From Woeseia oceani (GTDB taxonomy: Bacteria; Pseudomonadota; Gammaproteobacteria; Steroidobacterales; Woeseiaceae), in NCBI RefSeq assembly GCF_001677435.1, contig NZ_CP016268.1, positions 795,001 to 859,000 on the forward strand: a stretch of DNA of 64,000 nt. The letters are read 5' to 3'. Positions 9,304-17,261 of the stretch are shown in pieces (the first letter of the stretch is position 1; every line of letters begins with the position of its first letter). The position numbers were made by a program, and so were the translations under genes. The notes under the pieces are model-generated. The model was not told the DNA's origin and ran no database searches. It saw nothing but the letters and a program-made list of their open reading frames with translations.

Positions 9304-9458
9304 CTATATTCATTGCAACGTTTGTTGCGTTCTGCCTGATGATGGCGGCCATGGCACTCGGCATGCTGTTGGGACGCACACAAGAACTCAAGCGCGGCTG
9401 CGGGCGCGAATGCGAGTGCCTGGATCGTGCCAGGCCACGTGAGGAATGTCGCCGATGA
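9300..9458 (+). CDS. nqrM: Small Cys-rich membrane protein, NqrM-like NQR maturation factor
   Basis: A 52-residue frame starting on an ATG that overlaps the nqrF stop (ATGA). It has one hydrophobic helix (residues ~3-24) followed by a basic, Cys-rich tail with Cys34, Cys38, Cys40 and Cys50. NqrM (DUF539) proteins, known to be needed for assembly of the NQR iron centre, have this plan of one helix plus four Cys and usually sit right after nqrF. This copy is shorter than typical members and its Cys spacing looks divergent, so the symbol is an inference from position and architecture. It is coupled to the CBS gene by another ATGA. Confidence 0.65.
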   Translation: MTIFIATFVAFCLMMAAMALGMLLGRTQELKRGCGRECECLDRARPREECRR

Positions 9459-9883
9459 TTCATCCATTACGTGTGCGTGACTTCATGACAACCAAACTCC
9501 ACACCACGGAGCCGGATGCCGACATCATGTCGGCGGTCAAGATACTTGTTGACCAGAACATCTCCGGGCTGCTGGTTATAGACAACCATGGCGCTCTCAA
9601 GGGCATCCTGACCGAGCGCGACTGTATCGGTGTTGCTCTGGATGCCGGCTACTTTGATGAAGCAGGCGGTCGCGTAAGCAATTACATGTCCAGCGACATA
9701 GAGACCGTCGACGTCGATCTCAGTCTGCTTGATCTTGCCGAACAGTTCGTGCGCCGAAGCTTTCGTCGCTACCCGGTTACAGAGGACAATAAACTGGTCG
9801 GCGTGATCGCGAGACGGGACGTCCTGAAGGCACTGACCAGCGGCGCGTGGTTTTCGATTCCGGGCAACACACCGAGGAGATGA
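9455..9883 (+). CDS. CBS-domain pair protein
   Basis: A 142-residue soluble protein made of two CBS motifs. The first is around residues 5-60 (containing VKILVDQNISGLLVIDN and GILTERD), the second around 75-130 (ending GVIARRDVLKAL). Paired CBS motifs bind adenine nucleotides and act as energy or ionic sensors. There is no attached enzyme domain. The ATG at 9455 overlaps the NqrM-like stop, and its own stop overlaps the ATG triplets of the next gene. This makes it a translationally coupled member of the nqr operon and a candidate nucleotide-responsive regulator of it; that role is inference. Confidence 0.85.
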   Translation: MIHPLRVRDFMTTKLHTTEPDADIMSAVKILVDQNISGLLVIDNHGALKGILTERDCIGVALDAGYFDEAGGRVSNYMSSDIETVDVDLSLLDLAEQFVRRSFRRYPVTEDNKLVGVIARRDVLKALTSGAWFSIPGNTPRR

Positions 9884-9885
9884 TG

Positions 9886-10176
9886 ATGAGTAGGATTAAA
9901 ACAGTGGCCGTGTTTGCCTCGACGGTGGCGATCGCGGTATTTGCGCTCACTGCATTGCAAACGCGCGACGTCGTTGCACACAGTGAACCCGCAACAACCA
10001 GCTGTGCAAACTGCCACCAGGGCAAGCTCAGCTTTGCCGGAAAGGATAGTCAGGAACTGGCGGTGCGCATTCATGCTGTGCTTAACGGCGAAATACGGCA
10101 TCCACCACTCGGTCTTGATGATGTGAGCGATGCGGCAATACAGCAACTTGCCGAACAACTCGCGGCTAGAAAATAG
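9886..10176 (+). CDS. Small monohaem cytochrome c
   Basis: A 96-residue secreted protein with an N-terminal hydrophobic signal (or anchor) segment and one haem motif, CANCH. No Met follows the haem motif, so the sixth haem ligand is probably one of the downstream His (in RIHAVL or IRHPPL) rather than Met. GAGGAG at 9874-9879 is spaced best for the ATG at 9886; ATGs at 9880 and 9883 are also in frame. Last gene of the nqr operon; a periplasmic c-type cytochrome there is unusual and hints at an electron link to the divergent decaheme conduit. Confidence 0.85.
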   Translation: MSRIKTVAVFASTVAIAVFALTALQTRDVVAHSEPATTSCANCHQGKLSFAGKDSQELAVRIHAVLNGEIRHPPLGLDDVSDAAIQQLAEQLAARK

Positions 10177-10266
10177 GTCGCGATCAGGCTCGCAGGCTAT
10201 GGCTGATTAGGTGGGTGTTAACGTGTTGCCGGATAAGTGCCAAGATGGCAGGGTGGCTCAGGTGTG

Positions 10267-11250
10267 CTAGTTAGCCTGTAATTTTTCGCAGAACAGCGAG
10301 CTGCCGGAGCGCTGATACCATTCGTTGATCCCATCCCATATGCCCTGGGCGGACTCGGCATACCAGAACAGGTCCAGATCCTCTGGATCGATTACCCCGT
10401 TCGCGGCCAGTGCCTCAGAGTCGAGAATTCTGCGCCAGAATGACTCACCTACCAACACGATAGGCACAGGAATAATCTTGCGTGTCTGGGCCAAAGTCAG
10501 CACGTCGAACAGCTCGTCAAGGGTACCGAAGCCGCCTGGGAAAAAAACCAGCGCGCGAGCGCGCATCAGGAAGTGCAGTTTGCGAATGCCAAAGTAGCGT
10601 ACGGAGAAGCAAAGCCCGGGACTCACATAGGGGTTTGGAAACTGTTCATGCGGCAACGTGATGTTCAGCCCGATGCTCTTCGCGCCAACGTCAAACGCAC
10701 CCCGGTTGGCAGCTTCCATGATGCCGGGTCCACCGCCCGTCATGACGGTGAGACGGCAGTCGGCCGGTCCATCGCCGGCCCGGCCGACGATGGCGCCAAA
10801 CTCCCGCGCAATAGTGTAGTAGTGGCTTATTTTTAGAATGCGTTTTGCGACCTTGAGGCGAGCAGCGATCTCAACATCGTCAGGATTGTTTTCCAGCAAT
10901 TGATTCAGCTCGGCAACGCGCCGCTGAGCTTCTGCTGGTTCAACAATGCGCGTGCCACCGAATACCACCAACGTGTTCTGCACACCCGCCTGACGCATCA
11001 GCAAGTCCGGTTTCATGTAGTCCAGACCGAGCCTTGCACCTCGGACGAGGTCGTCCTGCAGAAAGGTTGAGTCCTTGTCCGCTTCACGATAGCTGTCACT
11101 GGCAACCAGTGCAGCGACCCGCGCGGCCGCGTCGGGGTCGTCAAACTGTGACTTGATACTTTGCGACGGTAGTGGCGACTTGCGTTTCGCGGGATCGACC
11201 GGTGGTGGTACAACGCAGGCGCGACCCTTATCTCTTCTCTTGTCATTCAC
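10267..11250 (-). CDS. LOG-family nucleotide phosphoribohydrolase
   Basis: A 327-residue protein with the family's two hallmark motifs, GGGPGIMEAANRGA and PGGFGTLDELFD, in a Rossmann-like core. Enzymes of this family release a base from nucleoside 5'-monophosphates; many bacterial copies are annotated as cytokinin-activating or as nucleosidases. About 90 N-terminal residues precede the core, typical of the long bacterial form. The start is a GTG at 11250, four bases after the stop of the upstream metallo-hydrolase gene, so the two are probably co-transcribed. Confidence 0.9.
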   Translation of the reverse strand: MNDKRRDKGRACVVPPPVDPAKRKSPLPSQSIKSQFDDPDAAARVAALVASDSYREADKDSTFLQDDLVRGARLGLDYMKPDLLMRQAGVQNTLVVFGGTRIVEPAEAQRRVAELNQLLENNPDDVEIAARLKVAKRILKISHYYTIAREFGAIVGRAGDGPADCRLTVMTGGGPGIMEAANRGAFDVGAKSIGLNITLPHEQFPNPYVSPGLCFSVRYFGIRKLHFLMRARALVFFPGGFGTLDELFDVLTLAQTRKIIPVPIVLVGESFWRRILDSEALAANGVIDPEDLDLFWYAESAQGIWDGINEWYQRSGSSLFCEKLQAN

Positions 11251-11254
11251 GAAG

Positions 11255-12640
11255 CTAGATCTCTATTTTCTGCCCACGGACAGCAATCGAGGCCGGTGCG
11301 TTCAGCGTCTCGCGCAGTTTCTCTTGCAGTGCTTGCTGCGCTTTCGGCTCACCATGCACAAGGTAGAGCGGCGGCCGGTTCGCAAAGTTTCGGTACCAGT
11401 CAATGAGATCAGCCTGGTCGCCGTGAGCGGACAAACCTCCCACTGTGTGGATCTGCGCGCGAACAGGCAGTGTTTCGCCCCATAGCCGAATCTCGGTTTC
11501 GCCATCGACGAGTCGCCTGCCGAGTGTGCCGTGCGCCTGAAAACCGATCAAAATGACATGGCACTCAGCCCGGTCAATATTGTTTTTCAGGTGGTGATGG
11601 ATGCGCCCGCCCGTGCACATGCCACTGCCCGCGATGATGATGGCCCCTGACCGTATCGTATTGATCCCCATAGACTCTTCGGTCGTCATGGTCGCGTGAA
11701 AGTTCGGCAGATTCGGCAATTCGGAACCAGGGCGAAACAGCTCGGCGCCATACAAGTGACGAAAGCGGGCGTAGACTTTGGTTGCCTCTATGCCCATGGG
11801 GCTGTCGAGGTAAATGTGCCAGTCAGCAAGACCCCATCGCTTGTAGTTTTGCGACATCAGGTACAGGAGGTCCTGGGTTCTGCCAACGGTAAAAGCCGGT
11901 ATCAGGATGTTGCCTTTGCTGGCTCTCGCACGTTGAAAGATGTCAGCCAGTTCAATCAGCGTTTCGTCAAACGAGCGATGCAAACGGTCGCCATAGGTGC
12001 TTTCCATTAATACCGCATCGGCGTGTTTGAGGCGTTTTGGCGGCTCCATCACTGGCGCGTCCCGGTAGCCAAGGTCGCCGGTGAATACCAATGTACGGCT
12101 GGCAGTGCCGTCGCTACAACGTAGCTCGACGATCGCCGAGCCAAGAATGTGCCCGGCGTCCAGGAACCGTAGCCACAGGCCTGGCAAGATTTCCGTCGAT
12201 TCTTCGTAGCGAAAGCTACGGAAAAGCTTAAGGGAATCTTCAGCGTCAGCTCGCGTGTACAGAGCTTCTACCGGTTCTTCGCCTTTCTTGTCACGCTTGC
12301 GATTTTCCCACTCAGCATCCTTTTCATGCAGGTATCCCGAGTCCGGAAGCATGATTGAACAAAGTTCACGGGTCGCATTCTGGGTGTACACCGGCCCCGT
12401 ATATCCACGCTTTGCCAGTAGTGGAACACGCCCCGAGTGATCGATATGCGCATGGCTCAATATGACCGCGTCAATATCTTTAATCGGCACCGGAAACGGC
12501 TCGGCATTGCGCAGTTCGTCCTTGCGACCACCCTGTACGAGGCCGCATTCGAGCAAGACGGTATGCTGACCCGTGCGGATCACGTACAAGGAACCGGTGA
12601 CCTCTTCGGTCGCGCCAAAAAACTGTAGCTCAAACTTCAT
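11255..12640 (-). CDS. Beta-CASP metallo-beta-lactamase-fold hydrolase (RNase-like)
   Basis: A 461-residue protein with the metal-binding motif SHAHIDHSG near residue 60. It also has beta-CASP elements: GSGMCTGGRIHHHL, the His in VGGLSAHGDQ, and the C-terminal VHGEPKAQQAL. Proteins of this group act on RNA in archaea and bacteria, though the substrate of this subgroup is not known. The start at 12640 gives the family N-terminus (MKFELQFFG); a longer frame to 12679 adds 13 residues. Upstream partner of the LOG gene. Confidence 0.88.
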   Translation of the reverse strand: MKFELQFFGATEEVTGSLYVIRTGQHTVLLECGLVQGGRKDELRNAEPFPVPIKDIDAVILSHAHIDHSGRVPLLAKRGYTGPVYTQNATRELCSIMLPDSGYLHEKDAEWENRKRDKKGEEPVEALYTRADAEDSLKLFRSFRYEESTEILPGLWLRFLDAGHILGSAIVELRCSDGTASRTLVFTGDLGYRDAPVMEPPKRLKHADAVLMESTYGDRLHRSFDETLIELADIFQRARASKGNILIPAFTVGRTQDLLYLMSQNYKRWGLADWHIYLDSPMGIEATKVYARFRHLYGAELFRPGSELPNLPNFHATMTTEESMGINTIRSGAIIIAGSGMCTGGRIHHHLKNNIDRAECHVILIGFQAHGTLGRRLVDGETEIRLWGETLPVRAQIHTVGGLSAHGDQADLIDWYRNFANRPPLYLVHGEPKAQQALQEKLRETLNAPASIAVRGQKIEI

Positions 12641-12862
12641 TACTGCGACCGCCCGCTGCAAATTTCCGACAATCAGCAAGCAGAATTCTATGAACGGGGC
12701 AGAGGTTCAATACGTAGATATACTCGCGAAAACCGGAGAATGCGCGACCACTTTGTGTAGCCGCGCACGGTCAACAGCGATCCGCAGTGCCAGCGCATGC
12801 TTTTCCGCTGTCGCATTGAGTTGCTGGCAGGTCAATTCAGTACCTGCCAGCGTGCACCTGGA

Positions 12863-13321
12863 CTAATACGTGTAAACCGGATAACGGTAGCTTGGCCGTT
12901 TGACAACCTCGTATCGGGAGTCAAGGAAAGCAACGATGTCGATCAGCTGCGTTACCGTCATGACGTCATTGTAGACTGGCATGATCGATTCACCGTTCTG
13001 TGCAATTTCCTGCTTGAACAGGTTTCGCGCCAGTTTGTGCGACGGATTGATAACTGAGGTGACAAGCTCGTTGTAGCTCTTTACCTTCGATACGTTGCCG
13101 CCGAGCAGCATGGTAACCGGGCCCATTTCTTCGGCGGCAGGCAGGTCCAATCCGCTCACGGTATGACACGCTGTGCATTCCAGCGAGACGAACGCCTCCT
13201 GACCGGCGGTGGCATCGCCTTCCGGCAGTACGAGCTGTTGACCTGAATTCGCGCCGCTTTGGCAAGCAGCAAGCCCGACGAACAGCGCTGCAATCGACGC
13301 GAGATGTGTGGCTTTTTTCAT
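12863..13321 (-). CDS. Monohaem cytochrome c lipoprotein
   Basis: A 152-residue protein with a lipoprotein signal peptide (lipobox LAAC at about residue 20) and one haem motif, CTACH, near residue 50. A likely distal Met lies in SIMPVYND. The C-terminal helix VTQLIDIVAFLDSRY is typical of class I cytochromes c. It is probably membrane-anchored on the periplasmic face and would shuttle electrons locally. Monocistronic as far as can be seen. Confidence 0.88.
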   Translation of the reverse strand: MKKATHLASIAALFVGLAACQSGANSGQQLVLPEGDATAGQEAFVSLECTACHTVSGLDLPAAEEMGPVTMLLGGNVSKVKSYNELVTSVINPSHKLARNLFKQEIAQNGESIMPVYNDVMTVTQLIDIVAFLDSRYEVVKRPSYRYPVYTY

Positions 13322-13728
13322 CGTAAACCCTCTTGAGTTTCAGTGACGCGCAGTGTTTCGGCACGTTTTCTGTTTGATTCGCTACAGCGTGGAGTGGAAT
13401 GCGGATTGGCAGCAGGCGTGCTTGCTGCCTGTCAGGCCACCCCTGTTCTGCAACAGTGGCGCACGTGGCATCGACTTCCGGTGCATGGCGAATACCCTGA
13501 AATGATCAATCATAGCGGCACCGTCGCCCATCCGGGAAAACACCTAGAAAGCACGAGCACCGGGTTACAGGGGTGTTCATGCCAATGCCTGTGTGCACAT
13601 CCACGCTTTTCGACCGGAGCATGACTATCCAGGCTGTGTACAAATAGGTAGTAACCCGGATTGCCAGTTATTCCGGTCGCTTCAGTATGCAAGTCGCGTA
13701 TCGGAATGCAAGCAATCAGGAATACAAC
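13322..13728. other. Intergenic region without a supported gene
   Basis: About 400 bp between the leftward cytochrome and the rightward OsmC gene, so it should hold two divergent promoters. A 7-bp inverted repeat, GGCAGCA / TGCTGCC, is present near 13408-13429 without a T tract. I see no convincing gene, RNA or riboswitch. Confidence 0.4.
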
Positions 13729-14163
13729 ATGCATAGTTACCCACACCTGTATGCCGTTTCAGCAGATGCCGGTCTTGAAGGCGATGTTCGGCTGACAAGC
13801 AACGGTTTAGCCGAAATCTCCTCCGCACCACCCGCGGAATTTGGCGGCCCTGGCGATCAATGGTCGCCGGAAACATTGCTGGTAGCGGCGGTTGCGGACT
13901 GCTTCGTACTGACTTTTCGGGCTATAGCCCGCGCATCGAAGCTCGAATGGGTCGCGTTGAAGTGCGAAGTTGAAGGCGTACTCGATCGCACAGACAAAGT
14001 TGTGCGCTTTACCGAGTTCAAACTCAAAGTGCTACTCCACGTACCGCAGGGTACGAACGAGCAACAGGCAAAGCGTATCCTGGAAAAATCCGAGAACGGT
14101 TGCCTGATTACCAATTCACTCAAATCGGATACACAACTTGAAGCGGAAGTACGCGCCGGATAG
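13729..14163 (+). CDS. OsmC/Ohr-family protein
   Basis: A 144-residue protein with the OsmC fold pattern. There is a glycine-rich N-terminal part (PPAEFGGPGDQWSPETLL), a helix with the first reactive Cys (VAAVADCFVLTFRAIA) and the second Cys in KSENGCLITNS. These two Cys are the redox pair used to reduce organic hydroperoxides. The start at 13729 is supported by AGGA about 8 bases upstream; an earlier ATG at 13687 lacks support. Confidence 0.9.
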   Translation: MHSYPHLYAVSADAGLEGDVRLTSNGLAEISSAPPAEFGGPGDQWSPETLLVAAVADCFVLTFRAIARASKLEWVALKCEVEGVLDRTDKVVRFTEFKLKVLLHVPQGTNEQQAKRILEKSENGCLITNSLKSDTQLEAEVRAG

Positions 14164-14377
14164 TGAGCAGAATGACAAAGGGTCTCGAGCCGAACCGGCT
14201 ACCGCGACGGGCGTATCATGTCTGGATATCGGGATGGCGCGCCAAAACGGCAAGCGAAGGATCGCTTGTTTGAATCGCTCCGCATGTAATGTTTTGTAAC
14301 CGGCGTAGCTTCCCCTCTTACATGCCGTCCGGTTCGCCGCTATGTTCGGTGTCAATAAAATGAGGCGAGAGCGTGTT

Positions 14378-14923
14378 ATGAATTTACGGTCCCGGATTTT
14401 CACGCCGCTACTTGCGTCGCTTGTTGCGGTGTTTCAAAGCAGCTGCGTAGGTGCTCCCGATGGAGTGCAAGCCGTCTCCGGCTTCGAACTCAATCGCTAC
14501 CTCGGCACCTGGTATGAGATCGCCCGACTCGATCACCGCTTTGAAAGGGGGATGTCGGACGTTACCGCTACCTACAGCCTGCGTGACGATGGTGGTATCA
14601 ACGTGGTCAATCGTGGCTACAAAGCGTCATCCGGTGAATGGAACGATGCAACAGGCAAGGCCTATTTTGTCGGCGCCCCGGATACAGGTCAGTTGAAGGT
14701 CTCGTTTTTTGGCCCGTTCTACGGCGGTTACAACATCATTGCGCTCGACAAGGACGACTACCAGTATGCATTAATAGCAGGGCCAGACAGGGGGTACTTA
14801 TGGATACTGGCTCGTTCGCGCACGCTTGAGCCGGCGGTGCTCTCGGCATTGATCGCCAAAGCCAGAAGGCTGAACTTCCCCACGGATGAGCTGATTTTCG
14901 TTGATCACCTTTTACCGGACTAG
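14378..14923 (+). CDS. Lipocalin family protein, Blc-like outer-membrane lipoprotein
   Basis: A 181-residue protein with a signal peptide ending in a Cys (QSSCVGAP) and the lipocalin motif 1 as YLGTWYEIARLDHRFERG. Further lipocalin strands follow, including YNIIALDKDDYQYALIAG and the YLWILARS segment. Bacterial lipocalins of this type bind fatty acids or lysophospholipids at the outer membrane. The start at 14378 is the one that precedes the signal peptide; ATGs at 14342 and 14360 are in frame. Confidence 0.92.
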   Translation: MNLRSRIFTPLLASLVAVFQSSCVGAPDGVQAVSGFELNRYLGTWYEIARLDHRFERGMSDVTATYSLRDDGGINVVNRGYKASSGEWNDATGKAYFVGAPDTGQLKVSFFGPFYGGYNIIALDKDDYQYALIAGPDRGYLWILARSRTLEPAVLSALIAKARRLNFPTDELIFVDHLLPD

Positions 14924-15013
14924 CACCGGACTCCGCGAGCGCTCAGGCGGCTACAAGTCGCGGACTTCGAAAGTGGCTATTGCTGCGCCACGCGCACAGC
15001 GGGCCGAGGTCAA

Positions 15014-16114
15014 CTATGCCTGAACTGTCTTGCCCGTCAGTTCCTGATACAGCGCAATCGTTTTGGTGACTGTATCCTCGTTGCGAAAATGGCTGGCGAT
15101 CCGGGTCCGGGCGGCTTTCCCCATTCGTTCTCGCAAATCCGGGTCTCTGTACAAACGTTCGAATGCTGTTGCCAACGCTTGCGGATCGTGAACCGGCACA
15201 ATCAGCCCGCTTTCGCCATCGACCACCAGTTCAGGGCTTCCGCCGCTGTCCGTGACAACGGGAGGCACGCCGTAGGCCATGGCTTCTATGACCGATCTCG
15301 GCAAGCCCTCGCGTTTGGTTGATGCCAGACAAAAGACATCACTCGCCGCGCTGATGCTTGGTGCGTCCTTGCGATAGCCCGGGCGATGGATGCGGCTCGC
15401 CGCCGCGCTGGCGGCGATCTGGCGATCCAGCCGGGGCCCGGTCATATTGCCGACCAATAGCAAATGCGCCGGGATATCGGCGGGCAGGAGACCCATTGCT
15501 TCGACCAGGACTTCGACGCCTTTTCTGGGCCGGTAATTGGCAACGCAGGTGATAACGAAAGCATCGGCAGGCAAGCCCAGTTCGGCGAGGTCGGCGGGAC
15601 TCTGGTCATACCATTCCAGCCGGTGTCCCTTGTGGATTGTGACCGGCCGGTGGTCCGGCATCCTCAGGAACGCGGGTTGCATCTGCAGGAAATGCCGCCG
15701 AATGGCCTCGCACACGCAGATAATCCGATCTATCCGCGGGTTCAGGTAGCGCATCCACGACATGGGGTCGAGAAAGCTGACCGCGCCCACAATGCCCCGG
15801 TAGGCAACCACTTTGATGTCTCGCCCGCGCACTGCCCGTAATACGTTTGTTATCGCTTTGTTATTAAACGTATGGACGATGTCGTACTGACGCCGATCAA
15901 ACTCCTGCTGCAACCGGCGTATGCCTGCCTTGTCAAAGTTCTTCCGCAGTGGCAGATCTATGATCGGTACCCCGGCGTCGGTCAGCCGCGCGAGATTCGG
16001 GCTTTCTGACTGGCAGCTCACGGTGATGTCGATGCCGGCACGGTGCATACCGATGAACGATTCTATGGTCGGGCGATCGCTGTCATCAACGATGCAGAGG
16101 ACGCGAATACTCAT
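15014..16114 (-). CDS. Group 4 glycosyltransferase
   Basis: A 366-residue GT-B fold enzyme. The C-terminal half carries the GT4 donor-binding pattern EGLPRSVIEAMAYGVPPV followed by GGSPELV, plus the VANYRPRKGVEVLVEA segment. It should transfer a sugar from a nucleotide donor to an envelope glycan or lipid; the acceptor cannot be predicted. Divergent from the methyltransferase gene at 16286. Confidence 0.9.
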   Translation of the reverse strand: MSIRVLCIVDDSDRPTIESFIGMHRAGIDITVSCQSESPNLARLTDAGVPIIDLPLRKNFDKAGIRRLQQEFDRRQYDIVHTFNNKAITNVLRAVRGRDIKVVAYRGIVGAVSFLDPMSWMRYLNPRIDRIICVCEAIRRHFLQMQPAFLRMPDHRPVTIHKGHRLEWYDQSPADLAELGLPADAFVITCVANYRPRKGVEVLVEAMGLLPADIPAHLLLVGNMTGPRLDRQIAASAAASRIHRPGYRKDAPSISAASDVFCLASTKREGLPRSVIEAMAYGVPPVVTDSGGSPELVVDGESGLIVPVHDPQALATAFERLYRDPDLRERMGKAARTRIASHFRNEDTVTKTIALYQELTGKTVQA

Positions 16115-16285
16115 GACTGACCCCGCCCGGCAACACGCTCGTGCGCTGCTGCGCCCAATCCCGGGGCGTCTACTGCTCGCAATATAAGCATGTGATATTC
16201 ATAAGGAAAGTTGCGGATCGACCACTGAGGTTCGTCATTCTACCGCATGCTAATATGCGCATCCGACTTTTATCCGGAGCCAAGC

Positions 16286-17077
16286 ATGCTCGCCGAATGC
16301 CGACTTTGCGGTAGTCACGATTTGCGTCTGTGCATGAGTGACGGGCGCAACCGCGATCTGCATTACTACCGTTGCCGTCATTGTGCGCTTTGGAATTACG
16401 ATCTCAGTCTGGGTCTGGACCAGACGCAGTACACGGAGCGCTACGTCAGCCCCCTCGATCCTGATCACAAGTCCAACAAGGACGTCGCACAGAGCTGGCG
16501 GTTTTTAAAACCGCACCTTGCCGAAACCGGCAGAATTATGGACATCGGCTGCGGCAACGCCTGTCTCTTGCATCTGGCGCGTGAGGCCGGATGGCAAGTC
16601 CAGGGCATGGAACTCTCGGCGTCCGCCGCCGAAGCGATACGTCGCGATCAAGGCATAGATGTAACCGTCGCCAATTTTCTTGAATACGAAAATGCAGAAG
16701 GGCAATGTTACGACGTTGTCGTCTTGCGGCATGTGCTCGAACATCTGCCGGACTCCGTGCTTGCGATGCAAAAGATAGCCGCCCTGCTCAAGCCCGGCGG
16801 CCTGGCTTTGCTCGAATTCCCGAATACCCGTTCATTCAGCTACGCGCTTAAGCGCTTCCTGAAGAACAGGGGTTTGCGCAACCGCAAGTATTCGGACGCA
16901 TGGCGCCCGGGCCATTGCAATGAATTCTGCCGGCAGTCATTTGAAGTTTTGCTGCAAAAGACAGGCTTTGAGCTGGTGGTTTGGCAGACGTATTCCTCCA
17001 AACCGCTGGCCGATGCCTTCTACCGGTTGTTCCCCGTAGCCAGTAAGGCGCGGGCACTGGTGCGGTACCGACCCTGA
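16286..17077 (+). CDS. Class I SAM-dependent methyltransferase with N-terminal zinc-binding motif
   Basis: A 263-residue protein. Residues 4-36 hold four Cys arranged as two pairs (CRLCG and CRHC), likely a zinc-binding knuckle. Then comes the SAM motif I as MDIGCGNACLL and post-motifs VVVLRHVLEHLPD and LKPGGLALLEFPN. This plan is common in methyltransferases of surface-polysaccharide clusters, consistent with the glycosyltransferase next door. The start at 16286 places the zinc motif at the N-terminus; an earlier frame from 16247 exists. Confidence 0.87.
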   Translation: MLAECRLCGSHDLRLCMSDGRNRDLHYYRCRHCALWNYDLSLGLDQTQYTERYVSPLDPDHKSNKDVAQSWRFLKPHLAETGRIMDIGCGNACLLHLAREAGWQVQGMELSASAAEAIRRDQGIDVTVANFLEYENAEGQCYDVVVLRHVLEHLPDSVLAMQKIAALLKPGGLALLEFPNTRSFSYALKRFLKNRGLRNRKYSDAWRPGHCNEFCRQSFEVLLQKTGFELVVWQTYSSKPLADAFYRLFPVASKARALVRYRP

Positions 17078-17261
17078 GTCTGCTGCCCGTCTGGCGGGGA
17101 AACTCAGGCTGGCGTGATGCATCCGGGTGTGAATGCCGCGGCCCTGTTGCGGCCACCGGGATGGTTCCCTCTGAAATAGCAATTTTTTGCGTCTTTGCCT
17201 ATCTTAGGGCCTGCTCGAACACCCCTAACTGTTGACGATAATCAGGACGATTCCAATAGCC

